Positions 37,001 to 50,535 of a stretch of 64,000 bases of DNA are shown piece by piece. The position numbers and the translations under genes were made by a program. Origin of the DNA: Atrichornis clamosus (taxonomy: Eukaryota; Chordata; Aves; Passeriformes; Menuridae); NCBI GenBank assembly GCA_013400975.1, contig WBMZ01008695.1, positions 62,001-126,000 on the forward strand. The letters run 5' to 3'. The notes under the pieces were generated by a model that saw only the letters and a program-made list of their open reading frames with translations, searched no databases and was not told where the DNA came from. How positions within the stretch are numbered: position 1 is the first letter of the stretch; each line of letters begins with the position of its first letter.

Positions 37001-40000
37001 TGGGCTTATGTGCCATTCACAGTGTCTGTCCCACACCGAATGTGCCAGGTATTTAACTGGGGACTGGTACTAATTTCAGAGCTAATACTAAGCCGTTCCA
37101 CATCAGTGCTTACAGCAGGTGGTTTGAATTGACAGTGTAAAGGGAGAAAAAAAAAAAGTGAGGGAAAATTACCATTGTACTATAGAATTTCTCTGATTGA
37201 ATTGACTGATTATACTGTCAAAAGAGCATTGGCAAACTGGCAGTGCTTATGAGGAAGAAAGAAATGACAGGATTCTTTTAGAGAGCAGTTTTCTGACTTT
37301 GCACAGTCAAAGAGTTCAAAATGATGATAGGATTTTATGTTAAACATTTTAATTGCGCACTTAAGAAGTCTGCGTGTTCTTCAATTTATGAATTCTCAAG
37401 CTAGTATCCTGCGTAAACTGATCCTGCAGTTTTGTCACTCTATACTGGCCCTCTTTCAGGGCTCCTCAGGTGATTCGACATGACTCAACATACATGATTC
37501 AGCATAGTGAACCCCACCTTTCTGTACTATCTCTGGCCTTAATTAAAAAAAAACCAAAACGAAACTCAAAACAAACAAAACCAAAACCCCACCCTATCTG
37601 CCACCTTCCAAAGCCAACAGCACTGTTGTATTTGAAGGACAAGTTGTGTAAGACACATGGAGAATATATATGAAGGTGTACTCAGTGGCTTGTAGTATTG
37701 TAACATTGTCAAATATACAAATAAAGAATGTCTTAAGCAAATTGTCTTAACTGCATTAATACCTAATTCCACTCACTGGAGTTATTCTTTTCACACTCAA
37801 GTTCAAGGGAACAAGACCAGACACAAATCAGAGAAATAGTCTGAATATTTTTTTTAGTAATGTAAATTAAATTGTTCAGTATTGCCCAGTTAACTAGTTA
37901 ATTTTAAGTTATTAACTGCACCCTGTGATAGCACTGGGATTTTTTTTCTTGAAATTCATGTTTGATGGGACAAATATTTTCTTGATTGTATAATCCCACT
38001 GATTTCACCGGGGGGAATTTGGGAATACCATCTGTTCCACTAAGGGTTTGTGCACCTCTTTGCTGATAGCACCAATGTCCAGAATTTTCCCTCTACACAG
38101 GCTTCAAGATAGGATGATAACAAAAACAGCTTTAAAAAAGCCTCCAATCTGTCCTTGTATGGGTAGCATGGAATTTCATGAATGTAAATAAAGTAAATAT
38201 TGCCCAATTCTTTCTGATATTACAAAATAGAATTGACATAAGAATATTTCTTCTAGTTGGTCAAAAAAGAAAGTTGGTTCAGGATAAATAAGAACTAAAT
38301 AGAAACAAAAGTTGATTTCTCTATCAGATACATCTTATAAATCAACCCAGAGACTTATTAACCTTTTGGTTCTTGAAATCATGACAGCTAACCTTATTAG
38401 TGAAATTTTGTTCAATCTATGAAGAGAGGACATAGGATAGGTTGCCAGAGTAGATACTCTCTTATATGTCTTATACAAATATGAGTGTGTTTTACCTCGT
38501 GAGATTTGTGGTTTATGAAATTGGGGTACCATTTGGAAGATAGGCTAAAATGGAAACTGAGAGGGGGTGTGTGGAAATGGAGACAAGTCTGCTAATCTTC
38601 AGTCATAGGACAGAATATTATACATAATCCAATTCATATATGATGATATACATTAATATCATTACATTTATATGCAATACATAGCAAGCTTAATTCTTCA
38701 AGGAAAGGAAAATTTCTCTATTTGAAAGTGTATTAGAAGATATATGTTTTTGATGCACCTTTTATAGTGTTGAAGGCTGTGTCTACATTATGGTTATTCC
38801 AAACCACCATTGCAAAACAGTGGGAAACTACATTCCATAGGATTTCTATGGTGACTACAATGAATTTGTTCTGTTGCTTCCAGAGCAACCAACTCTAGCT
38901 TATAGTAGCTTTAGGGCTAATACATGGAGCTAAGCAGTTCTATTTGCCTTTGAACAGTATCAGTGCAACATAAATACAATAGGCAATACGTTTTATAATC
39001 TGCAGACTTTATCAGACCATTTCTAGTTTGGCAAATATAGCAGTAGAATCTGGAAAAATACAATATCTTTGAGTTGTTTTCTTATGGTAATCATTTCTTC
39101 TCGTTCTATTTGAAAGAAGCCAAATCCTTACATCCTTCCACTTTTACTAGTTGTAAATGTTAATATTAGAAAGGGAAAGGTATTTTGTTTAGACCAGATT
39201 TATCAAGGATGCATGTTTCCTTCAAGTTGGCATTCAGGCTCTTTACCAATTTGAAAGGGAAAAATAGTATAAAAGAATGACTAGAGTTACTTCTGAATTC
39301 ATAAATTTAACTTCCCTTTGTGTATGGAAAGAAGATATATATCTTGCTATTTCATAGCTGACAGCATGAATGGTGTAGATTGTCATATATATAATGTGAG
39401 GTGAAAAAAGTTAATACCATGTAGCATGTAAAACAAAAATAAAATGGCCGGTGCATTGTATACAAGGAAAAGAGGTTAAACTGTTTACTATTCATTGCTC
39501 CGAACATATTGCTAGGTGGAGATTAAGGATCAATTCTTCTTTTACTAACTGCCACTCTCCTTACCTAGGATTAGGTTTTGGCATAACTTCAACTGAAGAT
39601 CTCAATAAGTTTTATTTGGCTGTCAATTTAATTTGATGCAAGCTGATGAAAGCTAAGTCCAGTTCTACAAAAGGAAAATCAGTAGTGTGTATTAATCTTT
39701 GTCGAAAAATTTACTCACAACTTCATTCTTTTCCTCAGTAATCTTTTATATGTCGTTATTTATCTAACATGCACATTTTTTCCTGTTCCCACTCTTCTAA
39801 AAATTTAACTTCTTTCTGTATGTATCATGGTTTCTTTATTATTCCAATTCATGGTCACACAATAGGAGTATTTGACAGAAGGGAAGAGTGAATTGCATGT
39901 CTCCAGAAGCAGCAGGATCTTAGATTTTTTTGAGTAAAAAGTAAAAACTTTTCATACAAGAGAAAATTAGTTACAAACAAATGGAAACTTTTTAACATGG

Positions 40001-41455
40001 ATAATGTGCATGGTGTAGCTCTATGTGGCGGATGTGCAAAGTAGGTGACAAATAGAAAGTAGGCATAATTTTCTCCATTTTTATGAAGACAGAAATGAAA
40101 CAATGACCCATGGACAGTGCTTCAGGTGCATTGAAACCATTGTTTAAATCTGCCCTGCCTCTAATTTTATTCAAAAAGCGTTTGCCAACTGCAAAATCTT
40201 AAAAAGCTCTGCTGAATTTTTTTGACCTATCTCTAAAAATCAGTTAAAAACTATCCTCATAGCAATTTGGAAATGACTTTCAGAAAATTGTTTACTTTGG
40301 AAAGTTTGGAAAATTTGTTTTTCAGTATTTTGGGAGTTCTGTAGCCCTCTGGTGGAATGTGAGGAAAATCTACAAGTAAAATATTTGATAAGAAGTTGTT
40401 ATTTAATCATGTTTTACCAATAGCTGAGTAAAATATTCTTTCCCTAGTTGTTTATACAGACGTGGTACAATTGGTCATAAAGACTAAGTGTCCAAGATTT
40501 GCATGAAAAGCCAGTATCTTCCTTTTTGTTCAAGTTTTGCAACTTGCAGCAGTGCAGAACACAAGAGGTAAAAGCTCTTAAATAACTTGACTGCTTGGGG
40601 AGAGAATGCTTGATGAGAAGGGCAACAAGAAGTTTCCGTGTCCTGACCAGAGATGTTCACCTTTCCTGGTCAGAGATGTTCAGTCTGTGTCCTTGGAAAG
40701 ATAGTTCTCTTAAGAACAACTGTTGTATTTGATCAGGAATTGCTACTTAGTTCTCACAAGGAATTTTTCTTAGTGAGAGAGTGAGTGAAAAGCAATGTCT
40801 TCCAGAGTTCCACTTAGGTAAGAGGAGAGGAATAAATAGTGGCATATTAGTGGTGTGGAATCATGCAGTCTTAATAGGAGGATGTGGAAACCAGTTTCCT
40901 TTAGTGTAACAGGGGTAAAAGAAGAAGAGCAGAGCAACAGCAGGTCTTTTTGGCATGGAGATAGGGGGTCAGCATTATCAGAAGTCCTGCAAGAAGTAGT
41001 AAGGCGTTATCAACTTACTTTTCACATGGTGTAACTTCATAGCAATTTGTTTTTGGAGAAGACACTGGAACATGGCTCCTCTTGATCTACATGGAAGTGG
41101 TCATGTCAGTGAGTAGAAAGGCAAGGCAAAATAAAATCATGACAGGAAAGAATAAAATTTGGAGGTTTGGGAATGGGGAGATCTGCTGAATACCTGTAAG
41201 AGAATGAAAGAAAGACAAAGTACTCAATTTTGGTGGGAAGAAACATGATTCTTCTGGGGATGGGCTGTGAGTTCAGATTTTACAAGAGCTGTGTTTGGAA
41301 AGGAGAGAAACATGAGTGGGTGCTTTCTGGGGAAAAGGGATTCCAAAAGTGGGACCTGAAAAATCCTCTACTCTTGCTGTATGGCCCAGCTGGTAGAATA
41401 AAATACCCTAAACTAATAGCTTGTGAATCTGAATTTTCTAAGAACTGGCACTATG
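31001..41455. other. Long AT-rich unique stretch, no gene recognised
   Basis: More than 10 kb with no CR1 copy. Open frames are short and have no recognisable domains. Segments at about 31540-32000 and 36770-37120 read like preserved non-coding DNA, rich in homeodomain-type TAATTA cores in the first case. Pieces at about 31080-31150 and 33465-33530 remind me of old sauropsid interspersed repeats I cannot name. A degenerate pair of repeats, CCTGACCAGAGATGTTCA and CCTGGTCAGAGATGTTCA, lies at 40642-40659 and 40664-40681. Nothing else can be supported. Confidence 0.5.
40642..40681. repeat. Imperfect 18-base duplication
   Basis: Two 18-base copies (40642-40659 and 40664-40681) differ at two positions and are separated by four bases. 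The variable core CTGACCAG in the first copy is the reverse complement of CTGGTCAG in the second, so the pair also has short inverted symmetry. Confidence 0.85.
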
Positions 41456-41843
41456 ACATAGAATCACAGAATCAACTAGGTTAGAGAAGACCTTTGAGAT
41501 CATCAAATCCAACCTATAACCTAACACCACCTTGTCAACTAGATCATGGCACTAAGTGCCACATCCAGTCTTTTCTTAAACATCTCCAGGGATGGTGACC
41601 CCATCACCTCCCTGGACAGCCCATTCCAGTGTCAAATCACCCTTTCTGTGAAGAACTTCTTCCTAATTCCAACCTAAACCTCCCCTGGCCGAGCTTAAGA
41701 CTGTGTCCCCTTGTAGTGTCACTGTTTGCCTGAGAGGAGAGACTGACCCCCACCTGACTACAATCTCCTTTCTGGCAGTTGTAGAGTGACAAGGTCTCCC
41801 CTGAGCCTCCTCTTGTCCAGACTAAACAACCCCAGCTCACAGA
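41456..41843 (-). mobile_element. CR1 LINE 3' end fragment
   Basis: A minus-strand CR1 copy whose 3' end lies at about 41457, where two 8-base terminal units read TAGAATCA and CAGAATCA on the plus strand. The minus-strand frame at 41637-41840 gives SLYNCQKG, then SQVGVSLSSQ and LKLGQGRFRLELG, the conserved tail of CR1 ORF2. Compared with the 15784-16790 copy its 3' block is of a different subtype (TCACCTCCCTGGACAGCCCA), so at least two CR1 subfamilies are present. It is 5'-truncated and inactive. Confidence 0.95.
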
Positions 41844-44800
41844 ATCTCAAATTCTACAGCATGGGAGTTGGCACTGGTCAGGGAGAAAAATAAATGGCAA
41901 ATCTAAGTACCTTCTTACCATGGACCTGGAAAATTTTAAGAATTTTAGTGCTCAGCTGTAAACAATTTTCATGATGACTCTACAGACATATAGGATGTTT
42001 ACTGGTGTTCCTGATCTCTTAAATAAATTATTTTTTAAGACAGTAGAAACAAACCCCTTGCTGTGGCAGGATGAGAGGCAACCTATAAGTTGAAATTGGA
42101 AAGATGGTAGACCAGCACTACAGTGCAGGGTTTTCCATATTCTCCCTTTCTCTACTATCAACTTAATTTCTACAAAAGCCTAATATATGTTTCTTGCAGA
42201 ATGTATCTACTCAAAAGAGTTTCAGAGCAGCATAAAGATCTTGAAATAGTTGTTAGGATTTCTGTTTGAACATTAGCTGTGTGACGTAATAATTCTGTAT
42301 GACTCCAGTCTCAGTCTAGTTCAGATAAACCAGTCAGAACTTTCACTGGGAGGTCAGTGAAGTTGCAAATAAAAAGGAACCACTTAAATCAAAGCTTATT
42401 CTGATATTGCCATGTGGCAAGACTGCTGATAGGTTAATTTTGGAAATGCTTCAATGCTTCTGATATTTGAAGTCACGTGAAAAATGTATGGTCGTTGAAT
42501 TTCCAGGTGCTACAGATGTTGCTAAGATGCCCTGCTGAATTTGTTAGATTGTTTGAAATACACACAGCTGTTGTGCTCAAAAGGATAATAGTTAGTCTCT
42601 ACCCACTCCAACTCACCAGCACTCTCATCTCCTGCAGGACATTCTTTTGCCTTTATTCATTTCAGCACAAAACAAGTTCTAAGATCTGCCAGCAGAACTT
42701 CATATCTTAAAACCATGAAAACATTTCTTTCTCTTGTGCAGAATTTCAAGACTAAATCCTTTGTTAGCTTTTTCAGAAAGAAATTTAATTGCTCCCAAGC
42801 CAGGATGCTTTGTGGCAGGTTTCAGCCTGTAGCCACTTCTTACTGCCAAGTTCTGAACCCCTGAAAATAAGGGCTTATAGAACTGCTGACACAACCTTAA
42901 CTATAATAATGCGAATGACACCACCATAACACTAATGATAAATGGCATACATTTTAAAACATTTAAAATGATCATAGCCTTAAAGTCAAACACATCTGGG
43001 ATATATTAATGGTATATGAACTGCCCTGTGTGGATCTGAATTATGAACAGCACAGAGATGGAAAGAGATAAATTGCATAATAAATCACTTTACTTATTGT
43101 ATTGTTTACTTTAAAAAAACCATATATACTTGCTGTCTATGCAGCATGTCAGATGTTTGAAAAAAGATGAATAGTTCTAAATTCATATTTATTCCAAAGA
43201 ATGAATATTTAGCACTCTGTGGTGTCACACTGACTTCAGAGAAATAATTACAGGATATGGTTTTACCAACAATGATGCTCAGAGGCCATTGAGTTTGTAT
43301 ATATTTAGTGCAGTCTTATCCTCTGATCAATTTGTTCTTTTTCATTTCATGAATTTGTAGAAGTCAGGTGTTTTTCAACCCTCCTTTTTAATGTGGCAGA
43401 GATGGCATTTGCATCGTCTCTGATGGTGCTAAATGGATAATTGAAGAAAATGTTTCAGTGTTTCATCATTTACTATATTATAGCACCCTAGTTCTCAAAA
43501 CTTGTATAATAGTTCTAGATTTCATTTCTTCCAAATGTCACTTTGCCAAACTGATTAAGCACAAGGGATTCCAGGAGCTTTCCCAATCTTTCTTATCTAT
43601 AAGAACATTGGTTCTGTGCAAATAAGTCAAATGAACTTATTTAAAAATGTTTCACTCAGTACTGAAGTAATAATAATTTATTGGCAAAATTCAGATGTGC
43701 ATCTGAGATAGGAGAATTTTTCAAGGGGGCTGTCTATGGGTCAAAAGCCCCACAGTCAGCTTAGACCCACCATGATAAAGTCACAAACATCTATCCCATC
43801 CTGTTCCACAGTGGTCCACTGATTCTTATCCTTATCCTTTTTTTTTTTTTTTGTCTTTTCCCATCCAGATTTTGTTTGTTTGTTTGTTTTCGTTTACTTC
43901 ACCTTTCCCCATGCCTGGACCTTCATGAGTGCTTTCATTGCTTTGCCTCAGGTGTTGAGGAGCCCAAAACAGAAGCTTTCCTTATCTAGGAGAGATTTAA
44001 AGGTGACATGCAACCTGAAATCTTTCAATCAGCATTTTTGGACAACTAGTGTAATTGTATTCCGGGAGGAGTAACACTGTAGAGACTGAACATGGAGCTC
44101 CGAGCAGTTTTTTTATACATTCAACACAATAATTGATTCTTTTTTTCTTCTTGAAAGCCTGAACTTTACTTTTTGTGCTTGTTTTTTATTTTGTCTACTT
44201 TTAATTTTTCCTTTTGTCCACAGCCCAGGTACTTTTTGCTCTTTTACTTCTTGACACGTTTTTCTCAGAACTGATGCTATTTCCTCTGGTCTTTTCTGTC
44301 CCATTTTTGTTTCCAATTGGTTGGCAACACTTAGTTCAACCCCCGCTGACAGCTCAGTTCTGGAAATTTTGTTTCCAGCATATAATTTATTAAATCTGCT
44401 GTACTGAGAGCTAAGCACGCTCCTCCCCTTTGCTTCCTGCTGTCTTTAGAAAATACTTCATTTCTTATGCACGATGATATTTCTGATCAGTGCTTTTCGT
44501 ATAGTCCTACAGCAGTAACAGAATAGTAAGAAATGTAAGAAGACTCAAAGCTGATAAATATAAGACCATGAGTTTTAAATATGCTATTCTCTAACAGTAT
44601 TTCTTTCCCTACATTGTATTTTTTTTAGAGTGCTTTTTGAAAAAAATCATAAAATACAGAGCATATTTTCTTTTTCTCTGCATTTACTGTACTGTAAAGT
44701 GAAAGGAAAAGTATTTTCCTTTTGCCAAAGTATAATCTGGAGGTAACACTTTTATTTTTAAATGAAACTTAACTGGAGGAAACTTTTGCTTCAGGCACAA

Positions 44801-47800
44801 ATGGAAGTTCCACAGAAAGATGGTAACGGAATGATCCCACAGTTCTAAAATTACATAGGTTTTAAAGTACCTTATAAATCTTAGACTTTCAATTGTATAT
44901 TATTCTACATAAAAATAGTAATTGTTTTTTCTTTATGGTTTATCACACAGCAGATTAAAGACAGAAAGTGAGCTTTCAGAGTCTTCAGAAAAACAAAAAT
45001 ATTATGAAAAAGAAAAGTATTTTGAAAGGTATTTTTTTAATTACTGATTAGATGTTAATATCTAAAAGCCAGGTTCTGTGAAATGCAACATACCAAAAAT
45101 AACAAAATAGCCCTGTTTAATCACACACTGTGATTTGAAAAAGCCAAATCTTTAATATCCAAGTTTTAAAATGAAAGTAGCAAGTTCAGCAGTTCTGAAA
45201 GATGGAATGTCTCCCAAGAATTCTTTACATGAGAAATGGGAGAGGATTTCTGTTAGTGTCGCTAGCAGTTATGTCTAATTTAGAAGCTGTTTTTTATTTT
45301 AGCTCTTCAATCACTTGTGTTTTAGATTGATTTTATATATATACATTGTCCAATTTCATTGTAATCATTATGAGAGATTAATTTGGAGATTGTTCATAGA
45401 ATTTTAAGATCTTAGGTTTCTCTTTTCTTTAGGGAATTTTTACGTGATTGCTTTTTCCTTAATCTCTTTCAAAAATACTCATCAAAATAAGAGTTTGAAT
45501 CTCTTGAAGAAATCTGAAAACATGTTCACACCTTGAATTATGCTGGTTGTAATACTCAAAGGAACTGAAATACTGGGCTGGTGCTCGAGGTTCTCTACCA
45601 TTTCCTCTGTATTCTACACAGATTATTGTACACTGACGACATATTATGTGTCTGAAATGTACTGCTCCTGCACAGGATCCCAGTACGTCTCAGAGTACAT
45701 TTATTCATTAAGAGCTGTATATCAAAGCCAGCAGAACATTGATATGTTCCACAATATCCCTTAAGATGGTGTCATCTATTTTATTAAACTATTCACTATA
45801 TTTTGTATAAAACGGAAGTTAATGTGGGCTTTGGTCCAGAAAAGCACTTTAGGCATGTACATAATGTTAAACATAAATAGTTTCACTGACCTTGGTGACA
45901 CTATTCATTAGCTTATAATTATTTATATATTTATTTCTATATTTAAACATCCTATGGAATCAAGCCCACAGGCAAAACATCCACTCAAGGGAGCCAGAAT
46001 GGAGGGTAGAAACCCACAAATTTAATTTTTTTTTGTTGCTTTATAACTACTACTTATACTCCAACATTATTTTTGACATTTATTATAGTAAATGGAAAGG
46101 AACTACTGCTTGGTACTTACCAATGTGTTATAAAAGACCCAATTCTGTTTTTAATTTAAGAAACATTAATATAGAACTAATCTGTACAGGGTTATATGAC
46201 TCAGAATTCTTACTTTTTGGAACTCTTTAAACCCTTCAGCAGAACTTTTTCTTCTTTTTCTAGGTAAACATTTAAAAAAGCATTGTGATCAATTGTGTCT
46301 TCAAGTTTGCAGTTGCACAAGCTGCAGCATTCTGAAGATCAATCCATCAGTAGCATTTTGAGCTGAATTTACAGAGACCCTGCTGATTACTTTAAAAACT
46401 CTGGTTGTGATTTGGGGAGGGAGGGGGCAGGATAGGCACAGTTTACGTAGTGTTTTTTCTATTGGCTGCTCATAGAGGTCATATCCTCTCAGCCGCATTG
46501 TGGACTTTAATCAAAGACTACAGAGATATCTGGAAAAATTGTTGAGTGTAGTCTTTGAATTCTTGGCATAAATCATTCAAGGAATGAGTGATATAAATAC
46601 ATTTTGTCACCTAAAGATTCTATAATCTGAGCATCTGGTAGTGATAGAAATGTCTGTGGGCAGGTGGTGTCACCATGACTTTCTCCATTTGAGTTGCTTT
46701 GTAATACACTCATATGTACTGTGTGCATCGTCATTTTTCAAACAGCATGCAGCAAACAAGGATCAAAAGTGATCCCTAAGACTTATCTGTAAAACTAAAT
46801 AATCCAGTGAGGGTTTTCTTCTTTCTAAATTGAAAGTGAAGAAACCTATTACGCGTGTAAGTGTAGGAAAGCGTGTACATATATATGTGTATGTGCATGT
46901 GAATACACAGGCATCCATGCTTATTTTGCCAGTAAATTGTTGCCTAAAGAAAAAAACTATTTCCTAGCCACTTGTCACGGGTGACTTGTACTCTGCTGTT
47001 ACAGGTGTGACTGTAGCATCCATAGGCATACCCGGTCTAGCTTCAACTGAAAGCAGGCGAGCTGTAGCAACATGGATTTCAGTGCATGCTAAGTGCCCAA
47101 ATATGCAAATAGCCTGCTGGCTGCCTCTCTGCAGTGTGCCTGGGGACCAGTAATACTGAGCTTTACCATCATTCATACCACATCTAGCTTTGGTATGCCT
47201 GCACTCACACATTCACACCTCTGCTTGCTGCGGAGACAAAGCCCTGGTGGATTATTTGGAAGGCAGTGTCTTGTTACAATTTTCCGTAAATGTGAAAATG
47301 GTCTTTTTCTAACACTTTTCTAAAGGGAAGAAACTGCATAAGTGAGCTATATTGTGACTGTATTGTGAGCTCTGATACAGTTCCTGTGCAGCTTCTAATG
47401 TTGGGTAAAGCACGGGAACTGCGTGGATTAATTGAATATGGGTCAAAGAACTGTATCCAAAGAGTCTACCTGTGCTCTTGCTTCTGTCATTTCTGATGCC
47501 TGAAAAGCTGTTGCCTCCACATGTTCAGCTGCAGGTGCCAATTCATGCTCCAGGGAAAAGGACACACTTTGCATCTATGCGTATCAAGATGAGAATAATC
47601 AATCAGTTTTTCTCCCACCCAAATAAAAAATCTTTGGAAGATTGAAGTTTCAGTTCTTTTGGAAATGAATTAGTTTGCGTTAACTATTTTCTGCAGAGCC
47701 TTGTTTTACAAAATAATAGCAAAGAATCAAAGGTAGAATAAGATCCTATATTTTTCTGTCCTATGAAAATGGAAATAGGATGTGGTATAATTCAATGGAA

Positions 47801-49782
47801 TTAGATTTTTGTTTAGTTAGAATTCAGTTCACTGAAGTAACTCAGAATCAAGGAGCTGCTTTCTCAGTTAAAGGGGAGAAAAACAAGCCCAGTTGCATTA
47901 AAAATGTGAATAGTCAAGAATCTGAACATGTAATTCTTTATAGCAATGGTGAAATGTACCCTCTAGTTCCAAATGTTTAAACTTCAGCAGTTCTCATGCA
48001 GATTAGGTAATTGTTTGCCTAAATGCCAGCTGTGAATTCTACTGCTGGTTAACTAGCCAAAAATGCGGATTTGCAGGTGAATAGAAATACTTACGCGTTT
48101 CAGTAATGGTGGCAACTGCACAGAATCATTTTAACTTGCCGACTGTTTTTTAAAAAGTCACACTGCTAAGTATATTACACACATTTTCTCCTGTCTTTTC
48201 ATATTATACCAAGCAGTAGTTGCAAATGCATGCTTTGGAGATCAGTAGAAGTGAATGGGTTTAGAAAATGACTTTAAATTTTATATTTTCAGACAATAAA
48301 ATTTTACATATGCATAGCTTATAATATTGTAAATTAGTGTTTGATATTGGTCTATGACCATTGCTATTGATTTTGTAACCATTCTACTAAATTATACTTT
48401 TGTATTTGAAGAAAAAATGTTTTTATGTTGAAATGAAACGAGGAACGAAGTGGTGCCAGACATTTGGCTTGAAACACTTTAAGCAACCAAAATTTGCTGA
48501 TGTTTCCGCTGCTGGAATAAGTGTATGTGCTGGAAGTGTGGAAAAAACCCAAACAAACCAATAACAGGCTTTGCTAATACCTCTATGGCAGCAAGACTGG
48601 AAAGAAAATGGAAGAGTACCAAGACAAAGGTCTACTAGCTTATTCCATTTTGGGAACAAATATATTTTAATTTTTGCCAGTGGAGGCTAAGTTATACTTA
48701 CCCAGGGTATTGGAGCAGGGAGGGAAAAGGACCCTGTTAAAGACCTAATGATAAAATGCTTTCAGCTCTTTACCCTTAGATTCTCATGTTGTAATTTTGG
48801 GGGTGGGTGGGGAGGGCTTGGTTTGGTTTTTTGCAATGTGCTGATTTGGAGATGTCTATAAAATAAATCAAAGAACATCTGTTAAATGTGATCAAAGAGC
48901 CATGTTAGAATTCAGGTTGGACTGAATATAGAAACTTTCTTCTCTCCTTTTTTTTTCTTTTAAGCCTATTCTTATTTTTTCATTCAAGTAATGAGAAACA
49001 GAGCTGTAAAAAGACTGCAAATTCTTTCAATTTTTTCATACAGTCCCTAGTCTTTTACATGTTTTGTGCGTCGTCTTTTCCCATTTTGCATTATCTCCAA
49101 TTAAGTAACATTTTCAGTACAATGTATTTTGAATATTCTGTATGTTCTCAGTTTTTCAAGAAATAAGCTTATACATTGTGACACATAAAACAAAAGCAGA
49201 AAAGACACAAGAATGCAGCTGTTTATTACTAGCTGATGAAGAATTAAATAACTTTTTTGGACCATCTGCAAAGCTTACTCATATGGCCTCTGCTTTTTAC
49301 TGTCGTAAAATGTAGCTTTTGAATTAGTGGCGAATTGGAGCTCTGAAATTATCACTACTAATCATGTATTGTGAAAGAATGGAAAATATACTATTCACAG
49401 AATCACTAACTATTGCTTGATTTTATAGTTACTGTATTCATTTTCTATGACAGTGGCATATTCTAAACATGTCTTATCTCTTGCCTTATCTCTTCTTGAT
49501 TTAAAGTGCTACTAACGAGAGAAGGGTATGCCCCTAAGCCCAGGTTAGGAGGTGAGAAGGATTAGTCTAAATGGAGTCACAAGATTCTCACCTCTCCCTT
49601 CACTATAGACTTATAGGAGACAGCCCTTCACATGGTAAGGGAGAGTCATGTGAATCACTGAGCCTTGGGAAGCAGTAGCAAGGTGAAGCAGGGATGCATA
49701 TCTGGCTTTTTTTCCTGAATGCTACTGTTCTCAAGCTGAGAAACAAATTCTAGGGAGCCATGGTTAAACTTTGCCTTTGTGT
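41844..49782. other. Unique AT-rich DNA, no gene recognised
   Basis: About 8 kb. It includes a T run (43838-43852) followed by a GTTT repeat (43871-43890) and a TA/TG-rich patch near 46875-46900. The minus-strand 101-codon frame at 44113-44418 is rich in Lys and Arg but not recognisable. The stretch 46970-47300 is somewhat richer in GC than its surroundings. Segments at 48000-48180 and 49200-49400 read like preserved non-coding DNA. No gene or transposon can be supported. Confidence 0.5.
43838..43890. repeat. Poly-T run and (GTTT)n microsatellite
   Basis: A T15 run at 43838-43852 is followed after a short spacer by about five GTTT units at 43871-43890. Confidence 0.9.
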
Positions 49783-49860
49783 GGGATCACAGAACAACCG
49801 TATGCTTTGGGTTGGAAGAGGACTCAAAAATCATCTAGTCCAATCCCCTGGATTATGTTA
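49783..49860 (-). mobile_element. CR1 3' terminal fragment
   Basis: The plus strand shows the CR1 3' end read backwards: a degenerate terminal unit (GGATCACAGAAC), then TTTGGGTTGGAAGAGGACTC and ATCATCTAGTCCAATCCCC. The match fades by about 49860. It may be the tail of the same element as the internal CR1 piece 150 bases further on, joined by a large internal deletion, or a separate insertion. Confidence 0.85.
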
Positions 49861-50009
49861 AAGGGGCGAAAGCATCTGTCTGATTATGCAGCAGTCCACC
49901 TGCAAAGGTCAGTTCAGTATCTCAGGATTGTGAGAAAATCAATTCATCTGTCAAACCTGTAGGGGAGGGAGGGAAGGACACAGTGCACACCCAATTCGAT
50001 ATTTTTTAG

Positions 50010-50535
50010 GAATTTGGTGTGGATGCATCTCATCCTATCCAGGTCTTTAAAGAAGACATTATTTGGTATTGGCTCCAATATTAATCTCTGAAGGACACCA
50101 GTAGTAAATTAGTTGCCAACTGAACTTTCTACCACTGATCATAACCTTTTGAGTCGGATGGTTTGTACAGCTTTTCATCCACGTTATCGTGCACTTATCA
50201 AGTATATATCTCCCTAGTTTGGCTAGAAAGACCTATCGAAAGATTGTTGAAGATATTTGTAAAGTCAAGATAAACAATATAATTTACCTGCCTGTACCCA
50301 TCTTAAACAACCATCTCATAAGAGGCAGCTGAATTAGTTAGGCATTACTTACCCCTTCTAATTCATGCTTTCTACTCCCTGTCACATTTTCTCTTTCGTG
50401 TGCTTGAAAGTGGCTTTGGGAAGGATTTACTCCATGGCCTTTTCAATGAATACCAGGACTGCAATTATGAAGCTTCCTTCAACTCTCTAAACCAAACTTC
50501 ATCTACTTTCTTTTCTTGAACAGCTGGTCTGCAGA
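50010..50535 (-). mobile_element. CR1 LINE internal fragment (RT region)
   Basis: Read on the minus strand this resembles the CR1 reverse transcriptase region upstream of the copy seen at 3965. Plus-strand landmarks in order are a degenerate GAAGACATTATTTGGTATTG, a GAAGGACACCAGTAGTAA block, CCACTGATCATAACCTTTTG, AAAGTCAAGATAAACAATAT and GGATTTACTCCATGGCCTTT. These lie roughly a kilobase from the 3' end in an intact element, yet the 3' tail is only about 150 bases away here. The copy is strongly diverged and inactive. Confidence 0.8.

Noticed and set aside
44113..44418. A 101-codon basic minus-strand frame that could resemble a nuclear protein
   Set aside because: The Lys/Arg content follows from T-rich plus-strand sequence. 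I recognise no family and no gene structure around it.
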